Shown in pieces: positions 43,040 to 53,284 of a DNA stretch of 64,000 bases (the first letter of the stretch is position 1; each line of letters starts with the position of its first letter). The notes beneath the pieces were generated by a model, which was not told the DNA's origin, made no database searches, and saw only the letters and a list, made by a program, of their open reading frames with translations. This stretch comes from Anaerobacterium chartisolvens (GTDB lineage: Bacteria > Bacillota > Clostridia > Acetivibrionales > DSM-27016). A program made the translations under genes and the position numbers. The stretch lies in the NCBI RefSeq assembly GCF_003337415.1, contig NZ_QPJT01000020.1, positions 1 through 64,000 on the forward strand, given 5' to 3'.

Positions 43040-44215
43040 TCAGTCCGCTCCATAGAATTTCTGCGTAAGCCTCAGAGCGGCATCCTCAAGAATTCCAAGC
43101 CTCTTTGCAAGGTGAAAAACAGTATATCTCGGCCTTATTTCCATGGCATGTATTATGCTTTCTGTGAAGACCTCCTTTTTAATGCCCAGCTCAAAAGGAT
43201 TGTCACAAGCCCCGATTCTCTTTAACAGGCCTCTGATTTCTTCGGGATCGGGTGAGTCTATTTCAAAATCAGCCTTATCCTTGACCATTTCATACAGATA
43301 TGACACTATTACCGTGCCTACGCCTACCGAATTGCCGTGAAGAGGGTGCTCCTCCCCTCTTGCCAGAGCATTCATCTCCCAATAATGTGCCAGATGATGC
43401 TCCGCTCCCGAAGCCGGCCTGGAGCTTCCCACCAGTCCCATTGCAATTCCTGAAAGAATAAGCGCCTCTATCATATATCTTATGGAACTCTCATCCCGCT
43501 CTGCAATTCCGTCTATATTGCCCATGCACTTATCCATGGCATTTTTCACCAGACTTACACCAGTTTCGCAGTAATATTCATTGTTTACATCCTTTGAGAG
43601 CTTCCAGTCGGCCAGTGCCGTGTATTTGCCCAGTATGTCCCCAAACCCCGCGCATATCATTTCCCAAGGTGCATTTCTCATGGCTTTAAGATCGCACAGG
43701 ATTGAAACAGGATACACCGCCTCATAGGTCTTTTTAAAGCCGTCTATTATAAGAGGCGATACTGTGGAAGCATATCCATCCATGGATGGAGCGGTTGCCG
43801 CTATCAAATAAGGTATCCCAAGCTTAAAGCTTATAATCCTTGCCAGATCATTTACCGTCCCCGACCCTACCGCCACTATAAGGGAAACATCTCTGCCTAT
43901 CTCCGTCACAAGCCTTCCAACGGCTCTTTCATCAGGAACAAGCGGATGAAGAGATTCAAAAATATGTCCTCCCACTGGAAGCCCTTCTTTTTTTAAAGCC
44001 TCCCATATCCTTCTTCCCTTTACGGAATAGGTATTGTTATCGGCTATAACGAATATCCTGCCTGTTTTATATTTCAGTGCGAGGCTCACCGCCTCTTTTG
44101 TTATATCCTGATCCACTATAATACTCCGGATGTCCACCGAGTGGCTTCTTCCGCACGTGCATTCAAATGACAAATTCACCATTTCACTTACAGGCAAGCT
44201 TAATATGTTATCCAT
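43040..44215 (-). CDS. Glycerol-1-phosphate dehydrogenase (EgsA/AraM-like)
   Basis: The protein has 391 residues from ATG 44215 (MDNILSLPVSEM); the frame runs further upstream but overlaps the protease gene. Family features: GSGTVNDLARIISFKLGIPYLIAATAPSMDGYAS region split by usual spacing, and metal histidines in SGAEHHLAHYWEM and EHPLHGNSVGVG. It reduces dihydroxyacetone phosphate to sn-glycerol-1-phosphate, as in Bacillus AraM. The bacterial role is an ether-linked glycolipid. Operon with the upstream lon-like gene (43 bp). Confidence 0.9.
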   Translation of the reverse strand: MDNILSLPVSEMVNLSFECTCGRSHSVDIRSIIVDQDITKEAVSLALKYKTGRIFVIADNNTYSVKGRRIWEALKKEGLPVGGHIFESLHPLVPDERAVGRLVTEIGRDVSLIVAVGSGTVNDLARIISFKLGIPYLIAATAPSMDGYASTVSPLIIDGFKKTYEAVYPVSILCDLKAMRNAPWEMICAGFGDILGKYTALADWKLSKDVNNEYYCETGVSLVKNAMDKCMGNIDGIAERDESSIRYMIEALILSGIAMGLVGSSRPASGAEHHLAHYWEMNALARGEEHPLHGNSVGVGTVIVSYLYEMVKDKADFEIDSPDPEEIRGLLKRIGACDNPFELGIKKEVFTESIIHAMEIRPRYTVFHLAKRLGILEDAALRLTQKFYGAD

Positions 44216-44258
44216 TGCAACATTTCCTTTTCTCTTATTTTTATAATACCGCCCACCT

Positions 44259-46673
44259 CTACTTCTTGTCGTCCCTTCCAAAGCTTGAGACTGTTTTTGC
44301 AAACTTTTTAAGCTTTTCATATACCAGGTAATTTACAGTCCTTTGAGGATAGGTTCCATCCTGCCTCTTTTGTCCCGCCTTTACCCCTGTCAATATTTCT
44401 ATTCCCTGATCTATCGTCTTAACAGGATATATATGAAAATTTCCATCCCTCACCGCCTCAATTACTTCATCACTCAGAACAAGGTTTTTTATGTTCTGAT
44501 GGGGTATTATTACTCCCTGCTTTCCATTTAGCCCTCTTACCTTGCATAATTGAAAAAACCCCTCTATCTTATTGGTAACACCGCCTATGGGCTGTATTTC
44601 ACCTTTCTGGTTTACAGACCCTGTTACGGCTATGTATTGCTTTATGGGAATCTCCGCGAGGCTGGAAATTATGGCGTACAGCTCGGCGCTTGACGCGCTG
44701 TCTCCGTCCACCCCGCTGTATAATTGCTCAAAACAGAGGCTTCCTGAAAGTGACAAAGGCATTTCCTGAGCATACTTCTGGCCTATATACCCGCTTAAAA
44801 TAAGCACCCCCTTGGTATGAGAGGTTCCGCTCATTTCAATCTCTCTTTCTATATTTACAATTCCGCTCTCCCCTATATAAGTATTTGCCGTTATTCTGGA
44901 CGGTTTTCCAAAGGAATAGTCCCCCATATCCAATATGGAAAGTCCGTTTATCTGTCCTATGACCTCACCGTCGGTGTCAATCATTATTGTACCATCCTCC
45001 AAAAGGGACAGCAGCTTTCTGTCATACTTATCGGAACGGTAATTCTTTTCCTGTACGGCTTTTTTTACATGTCGGCCGCTTACAATACAGTCTCCCTCTA
45101 TTTCTGCCCATGCACAGGACTCGCACAGTATTTCAACTATTTCATTAAACCTTGTGGACAGCTTGCTCTGATCCTCAACAAGCCTGGAGCTGTATTCAAC
45201 CACTCCGGCAAGGCCGGTTTTGTCGAAATGCAGAGTCTCTTCCTTGTGGCAGAAGGAGCTTATAAACTGCACCAGCTTTATGATGTTCTCCCGACTTCTA
45301 TCCATTTCCTCATCAAAATCAACCTTTATTTTAAAAAGCTTTTTAAAGTCCTCATCATACTGGTACAGCAGCTGATACAGGTACTCGCTTCCTACAAGCA
45401 CCACCTTGACGTTTATTGGTATCGGCTCAGGCTTTAAGGCTGAGACAGCGACAAGACCCATCTGCTCCTTCATGTTTTCAATGTTTATTTGCTTTGTTCT
45501 TAGCACCCTTTTTAAGGCTTCCCATGACTGTACGTTATTTAAAACATCCTTTGCCTGTAAAATAAGATATCCTCCGTTAGCCTGATGAAACAGCCCTGCC
45601 TTTATCATGGTAAAATGAGTAGTCATTGTGCCAAACTCATTCTCATACTCAAGCTTTCCAAGAAGGTTGTAAAATGTGGGGTTAAAGTCTGCAATTACCG
45701 GGGCACCGTCAAGCTCACTGTTATCCACCAGCAGGTTGACCTTATACCTGTCCGTTACTGAATCGGTGCTGCTTTTCATCCACGGCACAATCAATTGCTG
45801 CTGCTCATAGGGCACATCCTCTTCCCTGAAGTCATCAAGGTTGGATAATATGTCCTCCTGAACATTTCCCAGATATTCCGATATCTTTTCATAATCTTTG
45901 TACTTTTCTTTAAGATCGTTTATATGCATTCCCACGGCATACAAAGCTATCTTGTTTTCCCATTCTGCGACCTTAGCTTCAGCGTCCCTTTCAACATTTC
46001 GGATTTTACGTATAATGTCCATAGTCTCTCTCTGTATGATATCCGATCTTTCGTTCAGCTCCAGCTTGGCATTTTCATCAAGCTCCCCATATTCCTTTTC
46101 ACTGAGAGTCTTTCCCTCAACCACAGGCAAAAAGTATATTCCGGCATTTGTTGTCTTAACCTTGAAGCCATGCTTTGAGGCATCTTCATTAAGCTTGTCT
46201 ATAAGCAGGCTCCTTTTGCCCTCATACTCTTTTTCAATGGAAGCCTTTTCCTTTTCATAATCCTCACTGTCAAATGCCTTTGATATCTCAAGCCTTAATA
46301 TTTTAACAAACTCATCCATATCCTTTTGAAAAATTTTCCCCGTACCCGCTGGAAGGCTGATGGCCATAGGCTGATTGGGCTTGCCAAAATTAAACACATA
46401 GCACCAATCATCAGGAATCCTTTGCTGCAAGGCAATTTTTTTTATGTGGTTTTGGGCGTAGCTTGTTTTTCCTGTCCCCGTAGCTCCGGATAAATACAAA
46501 TTGTATCCGCGTATTTTTACCCTAAGGCCGAATTCCATAGCCTGAACCGCTCTGTCCTGTCCTATTATTCCATGAAACGGCTCTACCTCAGAGGTATCGG
46601 AAAAATCAAATATTTCAGGATTACATTCGTTTCGCAGCATTCTATAATCCAATTCGTTTATCTCAGTTGACAT
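44259..46673 (-). CDS. LonB-type ATP-dependent protease
   Basis: The 804-residue protein has an AAA+ region with Walker A GATGTGKTSYA (about 61-71) interrupted by a long coiled-coil insertion (about 140-290), then a Lon S16 protease domain with the catalytic serine in GDSASSAELYAI and lysine in IGGVTNKIEGF region. The family is the bacterial Lon-like/LonB type lacking the N-terminal Lon substrate domain. It probably degrades damaged or regulatory proteins. Confidence 0.9.
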   Translation of the reverse strand: MSTEINELDYRMLRNECNPEIFDFSDTSEVEPFHGIIGQDRAVQAMEFGLRVKIRGYNLYLSGATGTGKTSYAQNHIKKIALQQRIPDDWCYVFNFGKPNQPMAISLPAGTGKIFQKDMDEFVKILRLEISKAFDSEDYEKEKASIEKEYEGKRSLLIDKLNEDASKHGFKVKTTNAGIYFLPVVEGKTLSEKEYGELDENAKLELNERSDIIQRETMDIIRKIRNVERDAEAKVAEWENKIALYAVGMHINDLKEKYKDYEKISEYLGNVQEDILSNLDDFREEDVPYEQQQLIVPWMKSSTDSVTDRYKVNLLVDNSELDGAPVIADFNPTFYNLLGKLEYENEFGTMTTHFTMIKAGLFHQANGGYLILQAKDVLNNVQSWEALKRVLRTKQINIENMKEQMGLVAVSALKPEPIPINVKVVLVGSEYLYQLLYQYDEDFKKLFKIKVDFDEEMDRSRENIIKLVQFISSFCHKEETLHFDKTGLAGVVEYSSRLVEDQSKLSTRFNEIVEILCESCAWAEIEGDCIVSGRHVKKAVQEKNYRSDKYDRKLLSLLEDGTIMIDTDGEVIGQINGLSILDMGDYSFGKPSRITANTYIGESGIVNIEREIEMSGTSHTKGVLILSGYIGQKYAQEMPLSLSGSLCFEQLYSGVDGDSASSAELYAIISSLAEIPIKQYIAVTGSVNQKGEIQPIGGVTNKIEGFFQLCKVRGLNGKQGVIIPHQNIKNLVLSDEVIEAVRDGNFHIYPVKTIDQGIEILTGVKAGQKRQDGTYPQRTVNYLVYEKLKKFAKTVSSFGRDDKK

Positions 46674-46828
46674 ATAGCTTTCCCCCCATAAATGGCAATA
46701 GAAATTTGCACATTATTAACCGGCTTAATAAATAAAAAGACCTTTATTTAAATAATTTTTTAGAGATAATTTTATATATTCTATAATAATATGACAAAAA
46801 CCTTTTTATATTCAATGTTTTTACAATT

Positions 46829-47275
46829 CTACCTTTTCCACATTATAACCGCGTCCTCACCGTTATCGGAATAATAGCCCTTCCTGCTTCCTTCGATAAT
46901 AAAGCCGTATTTGCTGTAAAGCCTTTGAGCTATAATGTTGCTCCTTCTTACCTCAAGCGTTATGCTTAAAATCCCCTCATCATCCGCCGCTGAAAGCAGA
47001 GCCTCCAAAAGAAGGCCTCCCACTCCCGAACCCCGGAACTCGGGATGCACCGCAATATTTGTAATATGACCTTCGTCAAAAATTTTCCACATACCCGCAT
47101 AGCCTATAATTTTTCCGCCAATACCCGCCACAAAATACCTTGCAAATTTATTTTTGGCAACCTCCTCCGCAAAGGCATTTTTTGACCACGGAATTTTGAA
47201 GCTAAGGTGCTCTACAATCATTACATCGTTTATATGCTCTGAGGTCATGCGCATAATGTTAATGTTATCCAGCAT
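46829..47275 (-). CDS. rimI: Ribosomal protein bS18 alanine N-acetyltransferase
   Basis: This 148-residue GNAT protein has the acetyl-CoA site HPEFRGSGVGGLLLEALL and the C-terminal YSKYGFIIEGSRKGYY region typical of RimI. Its position 9 bp after tsaB is the standard Firmicutes tsaE-tsaB-rimI order. Confidence 0.93.
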   Translation of the reverse strand: MLDNINIMRMTSEHINDVMIVEHLSFKIPWSKNAFAEEVAKNKFARYFVAGIGGKIIGYAGMWKIFDEGHITNIAVHPEFRGSGVGGLLLEALLSAADDEGILSITLEVRRSNIIAQRLYSKYGFIIEGSRKGYYSDNGEDAVIMWKR

Positions 47276-47284
47276 CTGAAGTCC

Positions 47285-48001
47285 TCATAGTTTCAATATG
47301 TGATTTTTTTCAAGCTCTCTTTCGGCCTGAGATTTCCTTAAATAAAATGGCAGCATTGAAAAGCCGTCCTCCTTATCCGTACCCCCGCTTTTTTCAAATG
47401 CTATCTGAGCGACAGCCGAAGCCCTTTGAAGCAAAAGGCTCCCCGGAGCAAATGAGCATATCCCGTCCAGTTCGCTCTGCAAAAGCTCCCGGTGATTTTG
47501 AACCCCGTCCCCGGCGAAAATGACCTTTTGCTTCTTTTGCTTTATTATGTCTATAAGCTGGTAAACGGATATCCCCATGTAGTCTGCAATACGCTTTTGG
47601 CCGCCCTTCTCCCAGCAGTACAGTGAGGTGTATACCTGTAGATTCCGGGCATCCATTATAGGACATATCACGGCTTCATTCATCGGTATATTATATGCAA
47701 TAGCATCTAATGTAGGCACGCTTGCAACCGGCTTCCCCAATGAAAAGGCCATTGCCTTTATTGTAGTAACGCCTATCCTTAGGCCGGTAAACGACCCAGG
47801 TCCTATGGATGCGGCATATAAATCTATATCCTGCGGGCACAGCTCCAGGCTGTCCATAAGCTCCTTTATCATAGGCATGAGCTTCTGAGAATGGGTCTTT
47901 TTATTGTTTACCAAATATTCTCCCAAAATTGTGCCGCTGTCCATTACCGCTGCCGCAGCCACAGAGGCTGAGGTATCAACAGCAAGTATCCTCACCTTCA
48001 C
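47285..48001 (-). CDS. tsaB: tRNA threonylcarbamoyladenosine synthesis protein TsaB
   Basis: The 238-residue ASKHA-fold protein has LAVDTSASVAAAAV at the start and IGPGSFTGLRIG (about 66-77), the TsaB signature. It is a scaffold partner of TsaD and TsaE in making t6A37 on ANN-decoding tRNAs. ATG overlaps the tsaE stop. Confidence 0.96.
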   Translation of the reverse strand: MKVRILAVDTSASVAAAAVMDSGTILGEYLVNNKKTHSQKLMPMIKELMDSLELCPQDIDLYAASIGPGSFTGLRIGVTTIKAMAFSLGKPVASVPTLDAIAYNIPMNEAVICPIMDARNLQVYTSLYCWEKGGQKRIADYMGISVYQLIDIIKQKKQKVIFAGDGVQNHRELLQSELDGICSFAPGSLLLQRASAVAQIAFEKSGGTDKEDGFSMLPFYLRKSQAERELEKNHILKL

Positions 48002-48483
48002 TTCACTCCCTTCAAAGCCTGCCTGTTCAGAGCATCTTCATAGCCCTGATATTTAGCTCCCCGGAACTCAACCTCTATTATTCTTGCGTTATCTCCCTCC
48101 GAAGGCTCCTTTGATATACGCACTGCTATATACTCCTCCGGAAGCACCTCCTGTATAAGGTCTGCCCACTCTATTACCGAAATACCCTCTCCGCCTATAT
48201 ACTCCTCAAGGCCGATATCAAACATCTCCTCCGCGTCTGAGATTCTGTACACGTCGAAATGGTATAAGGGTATAGAGGAGTTATATTCGTTTACAATAGT
48301 AAAGGTAGGGCTTGTTATATACCCCTGTACTCCCGCTGCTCTTGCTATGCCATAGGTAAAGGCGGTTTTCCCTGCCCCGAGATCTCCTTTTAAGCAGACT
48401 AAATCTCCCGCTTTTAATAATTTCCCCAGAGACCATCCCACATCTTTTGTTTCCTGCTCTGAAAATGTTTTAAACCTCTTCAC
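47998..48483 (-). CDS. tsaE: tRNA threonylcarbamoyladenosine synthesis ATPase TsaE
   Basis: The protein has 161 residues from GTG 48483, preceded by GGAGG at seven bases; the open frame extends further but is inside the upstream gene. Walker A GDLGAGKTAFTYG, Switch region SPTFTIVNEY and HFDVYRI. It overlaps the upstream amidohydrolase gene by 14 bp and tsaB by 4 bp. Confidence 0.95.
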   Translation of the reverse strand: MKRFKTFSEQETKDVGWSLGKLLKAGDLVCLKGDLGAGKTAFTYGIARAAGVQGYITSPTFTIVNEYNSSIPLYHFDVYRISDAEEMFDIGLEEYIGGEGISVIEWADLIQEVLPEEYIAVRISKEPSEGDNARIIEVEFRGAKYQGYEDALNRQALKGVK

Positions 48484-49672
48484 TCTCGCGCCTCCGGTAC
48501 ACAATATTGCCATTAATAATGGTAGCATAAACCCTTGATTTGAGCTCAAAGGGATGCCCCTTAAAAATAACCATGTCGGCATCCTTGCCCTTCTCAAGGC
48601 TCCCTACCCTGTCGTCTATGCCTGTGATCTGCGCGGCATTTATTGTAATTGCCTTCAATGCCTCTGTCTCATCCATACCCTCGCGTGCCGCAATAGCGGC
48701 GCACAGGCACAGGTATTGTATGGGTATGCATGGATGATCGGTCATTATAGCTAATTTTATACCTGCACGGGAGAGAATGCCCGGTGCCTTTATGCTCTGA
48801 TTCTTCAGCTCTATCTTGGATCTGTCGGTGATCAGAGGCCCTACAATTGCCCGAACTCCCTCCTCCAGAAGGATATCCTTTATAAGGTAGCCTTCGGTAC
48901 AATGCTCTATAGTCAAATCTATTCCAAATTCCCTTGCAATCCTCACGGCAGTAAGTATGTCATCGGCTCTGTGGGCATGGGCCTTTACAGGTATCTCTCT
49001 TCTCAATACCTTTACAAGCGCGTCAAGCTTAATATCGAACTCAGGCTTATCATTGTTTTCCTCGTCGGCATAATGCTTTTCAAGAAGCTCCTTATATTCC
49101 GCCGCCTTCATAAGATTTTCCCTAAGCAGTGCCGCCGTTGCCATTCTGGTTATGGGCATCTGCCTTTTTTCATTATATACCGTTTTGGGATTCTCACCAA
49201 ACGCAACCTTCATAGCCACGGGAGCCTTTATAATCATATCCTCAATTCGCCTTCCATAGGTTTTCAGTGCGGCAAACTGCCCTCCTATGACATTTGAGCT
49301 GCCCGGGCCCGTAACCACAGTGGTAACTCCGCCCTCCCTCGCCTCCACAAAAGCCCTGTCAGCATGGTAGACGGCGTCTATCGCTCTTAATTGGGGTGTA
49401 ACAGGGTCGGTCGACTCGTTGCCGTCATCCCCCTCAAAGCCCACAGAGTCCTCCCACATGCCGACATGGCAGTGCGCGTCTATGAAGCCCGGCAAAACAT
49501 AGCAGGCTTCCGCATCAATGACGGTAACATCCCCCCGCCCTGAAACAGCCCTTTCAGCCTTACTTATATCATCGCCTATTTCAATTATTTTTGCCTCATC
49601 GGCCAGAATATATCCATTATCATAGCTTATCCCGGCCATAGTAAGTATTTTGCCATTTTTAACAAGCAGCAT
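48470..49672 (-). CDS. Metal-dependent amidohydrolase
   Basis: The 400-residue imidazolonepropionase-like hydrolase has metal ligands HCHVG near 65, HAHRADD near 235, a further histidine in IEHCTEG, and aspartate in MTDHPCIP. The start is MLLVKNGKILTMAGIS. The substrate is unknown. It overlaps tsaE, so the two are probably co-transcribed. Confidence 0.88.
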   Translation of the reverse strand: MLLVKNGKILTMAGISYDNGYILADEAKIIEIGDDISKAERAVSGRGDVTVIDAEACYVLPGFIDAHCHVGMWEDSVGFEGDDGNESTDPVTPQLRAIDAVYHADRAFVEAREGGVTTVVTGPGSSNVIGGQFAALKTYGRRIEDMIIKAPVAMKVAFGENPKTVYNEKRQMPITRMATAALLRENLMKAAEYKELLEKHYADEENNDKPEFDIKLDALVKVLRREIPVKAHAHRADDILTAVRIAREFGIDLTIEHCTEGYLIKDILLEEGVRAIVGPLITDRSKIELKNQSIKAPGILSRAGIKLAIMTDHPCIPIQYLCLCAAIAAREGMDETEALKAITINAAQITGIDDRVGSLEKGKDADMVIFKGHPFELKSRVYATIINGNIVYRRRESEEV

Positions 49673-49809
49673 TTTTCCTCCCGATGTTATGCAAACGCAC
49701 CTTGGAATTCAAAAGCATTTAGCTTAAGGTGCGTAAAATATTTATAAATAATCATCTTAAACATTTTATTATAATGGATAAAAAAAAACAACAAATCCTC
49801 TTATTTTAT

Positions 49810-51798
49810 TTAAACCCTGAACTTGCTGATAACACCCTGCAGGCTCTGTGCAAGGTTTGACAAGCTCTGGCTTGTAACCGCAATTTCTTCGGCAGAGGCG
49901 GACTGTTCCTCCATTGATGCCATTGCTTGCTGGCTTGAAGCGGCATTTTCCTCCGCAACAGCAGAAAGAGCTTGAAGTGTCCGCAATATTTCTTCCTTCA
50001 TTGTCACCAGCTCTTTTCCTGAGGCATTCAATTTCTCAACAGCCCCTCCGGTTTCCTTCATTGTACTCTCTATTAGAATATATTTATCCCTGCTCTGTGT
50101 CACACTGTCGGCCTGACTCTTACATATGGCAGAAACCATCTGAACACTCTTTACAGCAGCTTCGGCATTGCTTTGCAGCTCCTTTACTATTTTATCAATG
50201 GACTTGGTAGACATGGAAGCTTGCTCCGCCAGCTTTGTTATCTCTTCAGCCACTACCGCAAAGCCCTTTCCGGCCTCTCCTGCTCTGGCCGCTTCTATGG
50301 TTGCATTTAATGCAAGAAGATTGGTCTGCCCCGCCACCGAAGCAATTAAGCTGCTTGCCTGACCTATCTTGCCTGAATTTTCGTTTGTTTTTAATATAAT
50401 TTCATAAATTTCTTTTGTGGCACCGTTGCTTTCCTCTGTTATCTCAGCTAGGCCGTCAACTTCCTTAAGCCCGTCATTTACAACCTCTGTAATTCTATTT
50501 GAAAGAATATTCAGGTTCCTTATGCAGTGCTGATCCTTTTCAATAATCTCTTCTAGCAAAAAGGCTTTAGAACATCCGCTCTGGGAATCTTTTGCCTGTT
50601 GTGACGCAGCCTTTGCTACCTGTTCCATAGCTATGGATACCTGCTCGGCTGCGGCAGCCGATTCCTGTGAGGTGGCAGTCAGATCTTGTGAGGCGGCAGC
50701 CACTTGCTCGGAGGAAGCCTTAATTTCACATGTGATTTCCCTTAGACTGCCTGTTATCCCCTGAAGTGCCTTTGACAGAATCCCAATCTCATCCTTCTTT
50801 TTCAAAAGGCCTTCAGGGATGTCCTGAGTTATATCCAGAGCAGATATTCGCTCCGAGCAGCTTACTATTTTTATAATAGGCCGGACAATGGAGCTTCCAA
50901 TTAAATATGTAAGCACTATGCTTATAATCAAGCCCGTAGCGGTGGTTACAAGCACCCCCCTCTGTAACAGGCTTATTGACGACAGCACCTCTTTTTTATT
51001 GGCCGTTACAGCCACTATCCAGTCGGTGCTGTCAATAGGCTTATAGGCGGCATACATCTCATTTCCTTCAAAAGAGTAGGTGCTCACTCCTGATTTTTCG
51101 GCAATCATTTTTTCAAACAGTTGCGCTGCCGATTTCTGTCCGTCATCCTTTTTTGCCTCCTCAATGGGATTAAACTGGTTCACCACCCTGTCAATGTTGC
51201 GGTGCCCCATTACCGTTCCTTTGGAATTTATTACATACGCATATCCACTATCACCGTAGCCTACATCCTCTATAACCTTACTTAAGGCATCACCGCTTCT
51301 TCTTGCGATAAGTACACCCACTATTTTTCCGTCTGCTTTTATAGGCACAGCATACATTATCACAGGCTCATTAGTCACTCTGCTTATTAACACATCCGAC
51401 AAATTTGTTTCACCATTTAATGCCTTTTTTATATAATCCCTGTCTCCAAGCTGGCTTTTTGTACCATCGGGATAGTAAGCATTGCCGTCCGGCAGCACAA
51501 TTCCCATATCCATAAACTCCGTATTTTTCAGATCTGCTTTCAACGCAGCTCTCTGCCTCTCCCAATCCATACTTTGAATGTCTTGTTTTAACGATATTGT
51601 CTCCAGAATGCTCTTTTGCATTTCAATCCTGCTTTTCGTCAATTTAGATACCTCTGCAACCAACAATCCAAGTCCCTTCTCCGCTTCCCCGACAAGTGCT
51701 TCGCTGGCTGTTTTTAAAGATATAAGGCTTATAACCGAAGACGATACCAGGACCAATGCGCAAAAATATACTATTAGCTTTGTTTTAATACTTTTCAT
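49810..51798 (-). CDS. Methyl-accepting chemotaxis protein with Cache sensor
   Basis: The 662-residue chemoreceptor has a transmembrane helix (about 9-28), a dCache-type extracellular sensor ([38 protein letters not shown]), a second helix (about 280-305), HAMP, and a signalling domain with the hairpin tip [20 protein letters not shown]. The ligand is unknown. No other chemotaxis genes adjoin. Confidence 0.94.
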   Translation of the reverse strand: MKSIKTKLIVYFCALVLVSSSVISLISLKTASEALVGEAEKGLGLLVAEVSKLTKSRIEMQKSILETISLKQDIQSMDWERQRAALKADLKNTEFMDMGIVLPDGNAYYPDGTKSQLGDRDYIKKALNGETNLSDVLISRVTNEPVIMYAVPIKADGKIVGVLIARRSGDALSKVIEDVGYGDSGYAYVINSKGTVMGHRNIDRVVNQFNPIEEAKKDDGQKSAAQLFEKMIAEKSGVSTYSFEGNEMYAAYKPIDSTDWIVAVTANKKEVLSSISLLQRGVLVTTATGLIISIVLTYLIGSSIVRPIIKIVSCSERISALDITQDIPEGLLKKKDEIGILSKALQGITGSLREITCEIKASSEQVAAASQDLTATSQESAAAAEQVSIAMEQVAKAASQQAKDSQSGCSKAFLLEEIIEKDQHCIRNLNILSNRITEVVNDGLKEVDGLAEITEESNGATKEIYEIILKTNENSGKIGQASSLIASVAGQTNLLALNATIEAARAGEAGKGFAVVAEEITKLAEQASMSTKSIDKIVKELQSNAEAAVKSVQMVSAICKSQADSVTQSRDKYILIESTMKETGGAVEKLNASGKELVTMKEEILRTLQALSAVAEENAASSQQAMASMEEQSASAEEIAVTSQSLSNLAQSLQGVISKFRV

Positions 51799-51980
51799 CT
51801 CACTCTGCCTCGTATACTGTTATCCTCATTTTTTTGCAAAAATATTTTATGTTATTTATTTCAATAAATCCTATTACATTAATTATATTGGTAAATTCTC
51901 TTTGGTACAACCTTTTATGATATAATTTTTACAGTATTGAGGCTTTTGTCAAAACATTTACATAAATTAAAGAAAATATA

Positions 51981-52024
51981 AAGACAGGCGGCCAAAGGAT
52001 TTACGCCTTCAGCGGCCTGTCTTT
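51981..52024 (-). terminator. Terminator after yoeB
   Basis: On the minus strand AAGACAGGCC pairs with the matching arm GCCTGTCTT around a 20-base centre. It ends the toxin-antitoxin operon. Confidence 0.6.
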
Positions 52025-52034
52025 TATATTTACA

Positions 52035-52298
52035 TCACTTATCTTGATAATGATATCGGCACGCCAGAATATAGATATTTTCGCTGTCGATTTTATAAAT
52101 CAGCCTATCCTTATCATTAATTCTTCTGCTCCAAAAGCCTGCTAAATTTCCACTTAGAGCTTCCGGCTTTCCCATTCCTTCGTTTCCATTTCTTATAATA
52201 TCCTCAATAAGGTGATTTATTTTTCTCAATGTTTTTCTGTCCTCTGTCTGCCAATATAAATAATCGGCCCACCCATTTTTAGTAAATACCTTATTCAT
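52035..52298 (-). CDS. yoeB: Toxin YoeB/Txe family mRNA interferase
   Basis: The protein has 87 residues from ATG 52298 (MNKVFTKNGWADYLYWQTEDRK), which overlaps the antitoxin stop. It has the typical YoeB length and C-terminal LIYKIDSENIYILACRYHYQDK region with the catalytic H and Y residues. It cleaves mRNA at the ribosome A site when the antitoxin is lost. Confidence 0.94.
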   Translation of the reverse strand: MNKVFTKNGWADYLYWQTEDRKTLRKINHLIEDIIRNGNEGMGKPEALSGNLAGFWSRRINDKDRLIYKIDSENIYILACRYHYQDK

Positions 52299-52557
52299 CC
52301 GTCTCTGCCTCAGAAAGTTCATGTGCAGATGCCATTCCATTTTCCAACTGAGCCTTTGATTCCATCAACCAGTCATAATTACTTTTATTGCCCAAAACAT
52401 GGATGTTTTCCATAATATTATTATAAGCCTCTTCAGATAACATAACAACATTTTTGTTATCTTTCCTTGTTACTATAACAGTCTCATAATCATCTGTGAT
52501 TTTATCCATATATGTTTTCATGTTTTCTCTTAGTGTGGTATAGTTTACAGCCAGCAT
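52291..52557 (-). CDS. yefM: Antitoxin YefM/Axe family
   Basis: The 88-residue protein has the Phd/YefM N-terminal DNA-binding fold (VNYTTLRENMKTYMDKI, VIVTRKDNKNVVMLSEEAY) and an acidic C-terminal toxin-binding tail. It is the first gene of the pair, as usual, and represses the operon. Confidence 0.94.
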   Translation of the reverse strand: MLAVNYTTLRENMKTYMDKITDDYETVIVTRKDNKNVVMLSEEAYNNIMENIHVLGNKSNYDWLMESKAQLENGMASAHELSEAETDE

Positions 52558-52651
52558 AAAACCGCCTCCATTTCGTACAGTTTTCTGTACCCTTATTGTA
52601 TCCTACAAATAACTGTACGTCAACACTATCAGTATATCCAATGTGTTAAAA

Positions 52652-52684
52652 AAATCCCCAAGACATTTCTGTCCTGAAGATTTG
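52652..52684 (-). terminator. Terminator after the DUF2442 gene
   Basis: On the minus strand AGGACA-GAAA-TGTCTT with flanking AAATC/GATTT pairs, followed by seven T. Confidence 0.65.
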
Positions 52685-52708
52685 AATTTTGTATAGTGCA
52701 ATTATAAC

Positions 52709-52984
52709 TTATGCTGTTCTATCTTCTATGGCCTGCAATGCATAAAGTGTATCGGGATCAATGTCAATACACCTGCTTACATTTCTGTTTCCTGCCAAAT
52801 CCCATGCCAAAGTATTATTCAGTATTGTACATGTGCTCATGAAAACGCTTTTATCTTTTAATGGCTGAAAAGCCTCTTTCCCCAACAATGGCGCCACATC
52901 ATACAAAACGATCTTGCCATCTTCAAAATAAACAGTAACGGTATAATCCTCATTTGGAACTACTTGCACTATTTCAGAAAACAT
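52709..52984 (-). CDS. DUF2442 domain protein
   Basis: This 91-residue protein carries the DUF2442 pattern (VYFEDGKIVLYDVAPLL, NTLAWDLAG). DUF2442 and DUF4160 genes are often adjacent and are suspected toxin-antitoxin partners. Function not established. It starts 17 bp after the DUF4160 gene. Confidence 0.88.
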   Translation of the reverse strand: MFSEIVQVVPNEDYTVTVYFEDGKIVLYDVAPLLGKEAFQPLKDKSVFMSTCTILNNTLAWDLAGNRNVSRCIDIDPDTLYALQAIEDRTA

Positions 52985-53001
52985 AATTTTTCACCTCCGG
53001 T

Positions 53002-53262
53002 TTATACCAATGGGTTAATTCTATTTAATGGCTTTCCATCTTTCGATAGCTCCCAATTTTGCATTAATTCATCCTGATGAATAACACACCACGCTAAAAT
53101 AAGTTTAAGTTGTTTAGATGGCAAGGCACCTTTTATTATTCTTGCATTGCTAATATCCACCAATGCTCTATTTCCGCTATATTCAGCATGAAAGTGCGGC
53201 GGATTATGCTCATCATAATACATAGTCACACGGATCCCATAAAATAAAGATATTTCCGGCAT
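53002..53262 (-). CDS. DUF4160 domain protein
   Basis: The 86-residue protein has the DUF4160 core MYYDEHNPPHFHAEY, a histidine-rich motif that may bind metal or nucleic acid. It is paired with DUF2442 downstream. Its 5-prime flank has been taken over by the group II intron end just upstream. Confidence 0.88.
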   Translation of the reverse strand: MPEISLFYGIRVTMYYDEHNPPHFHAEYSGNRALVDISNARIIKGALPSKQLKLILAWCVIHQDELMQNWELSKDGKPLNRINPLV

Positions 53263-53284
53263 ACTTTCACTTTCCTTTCAATCA

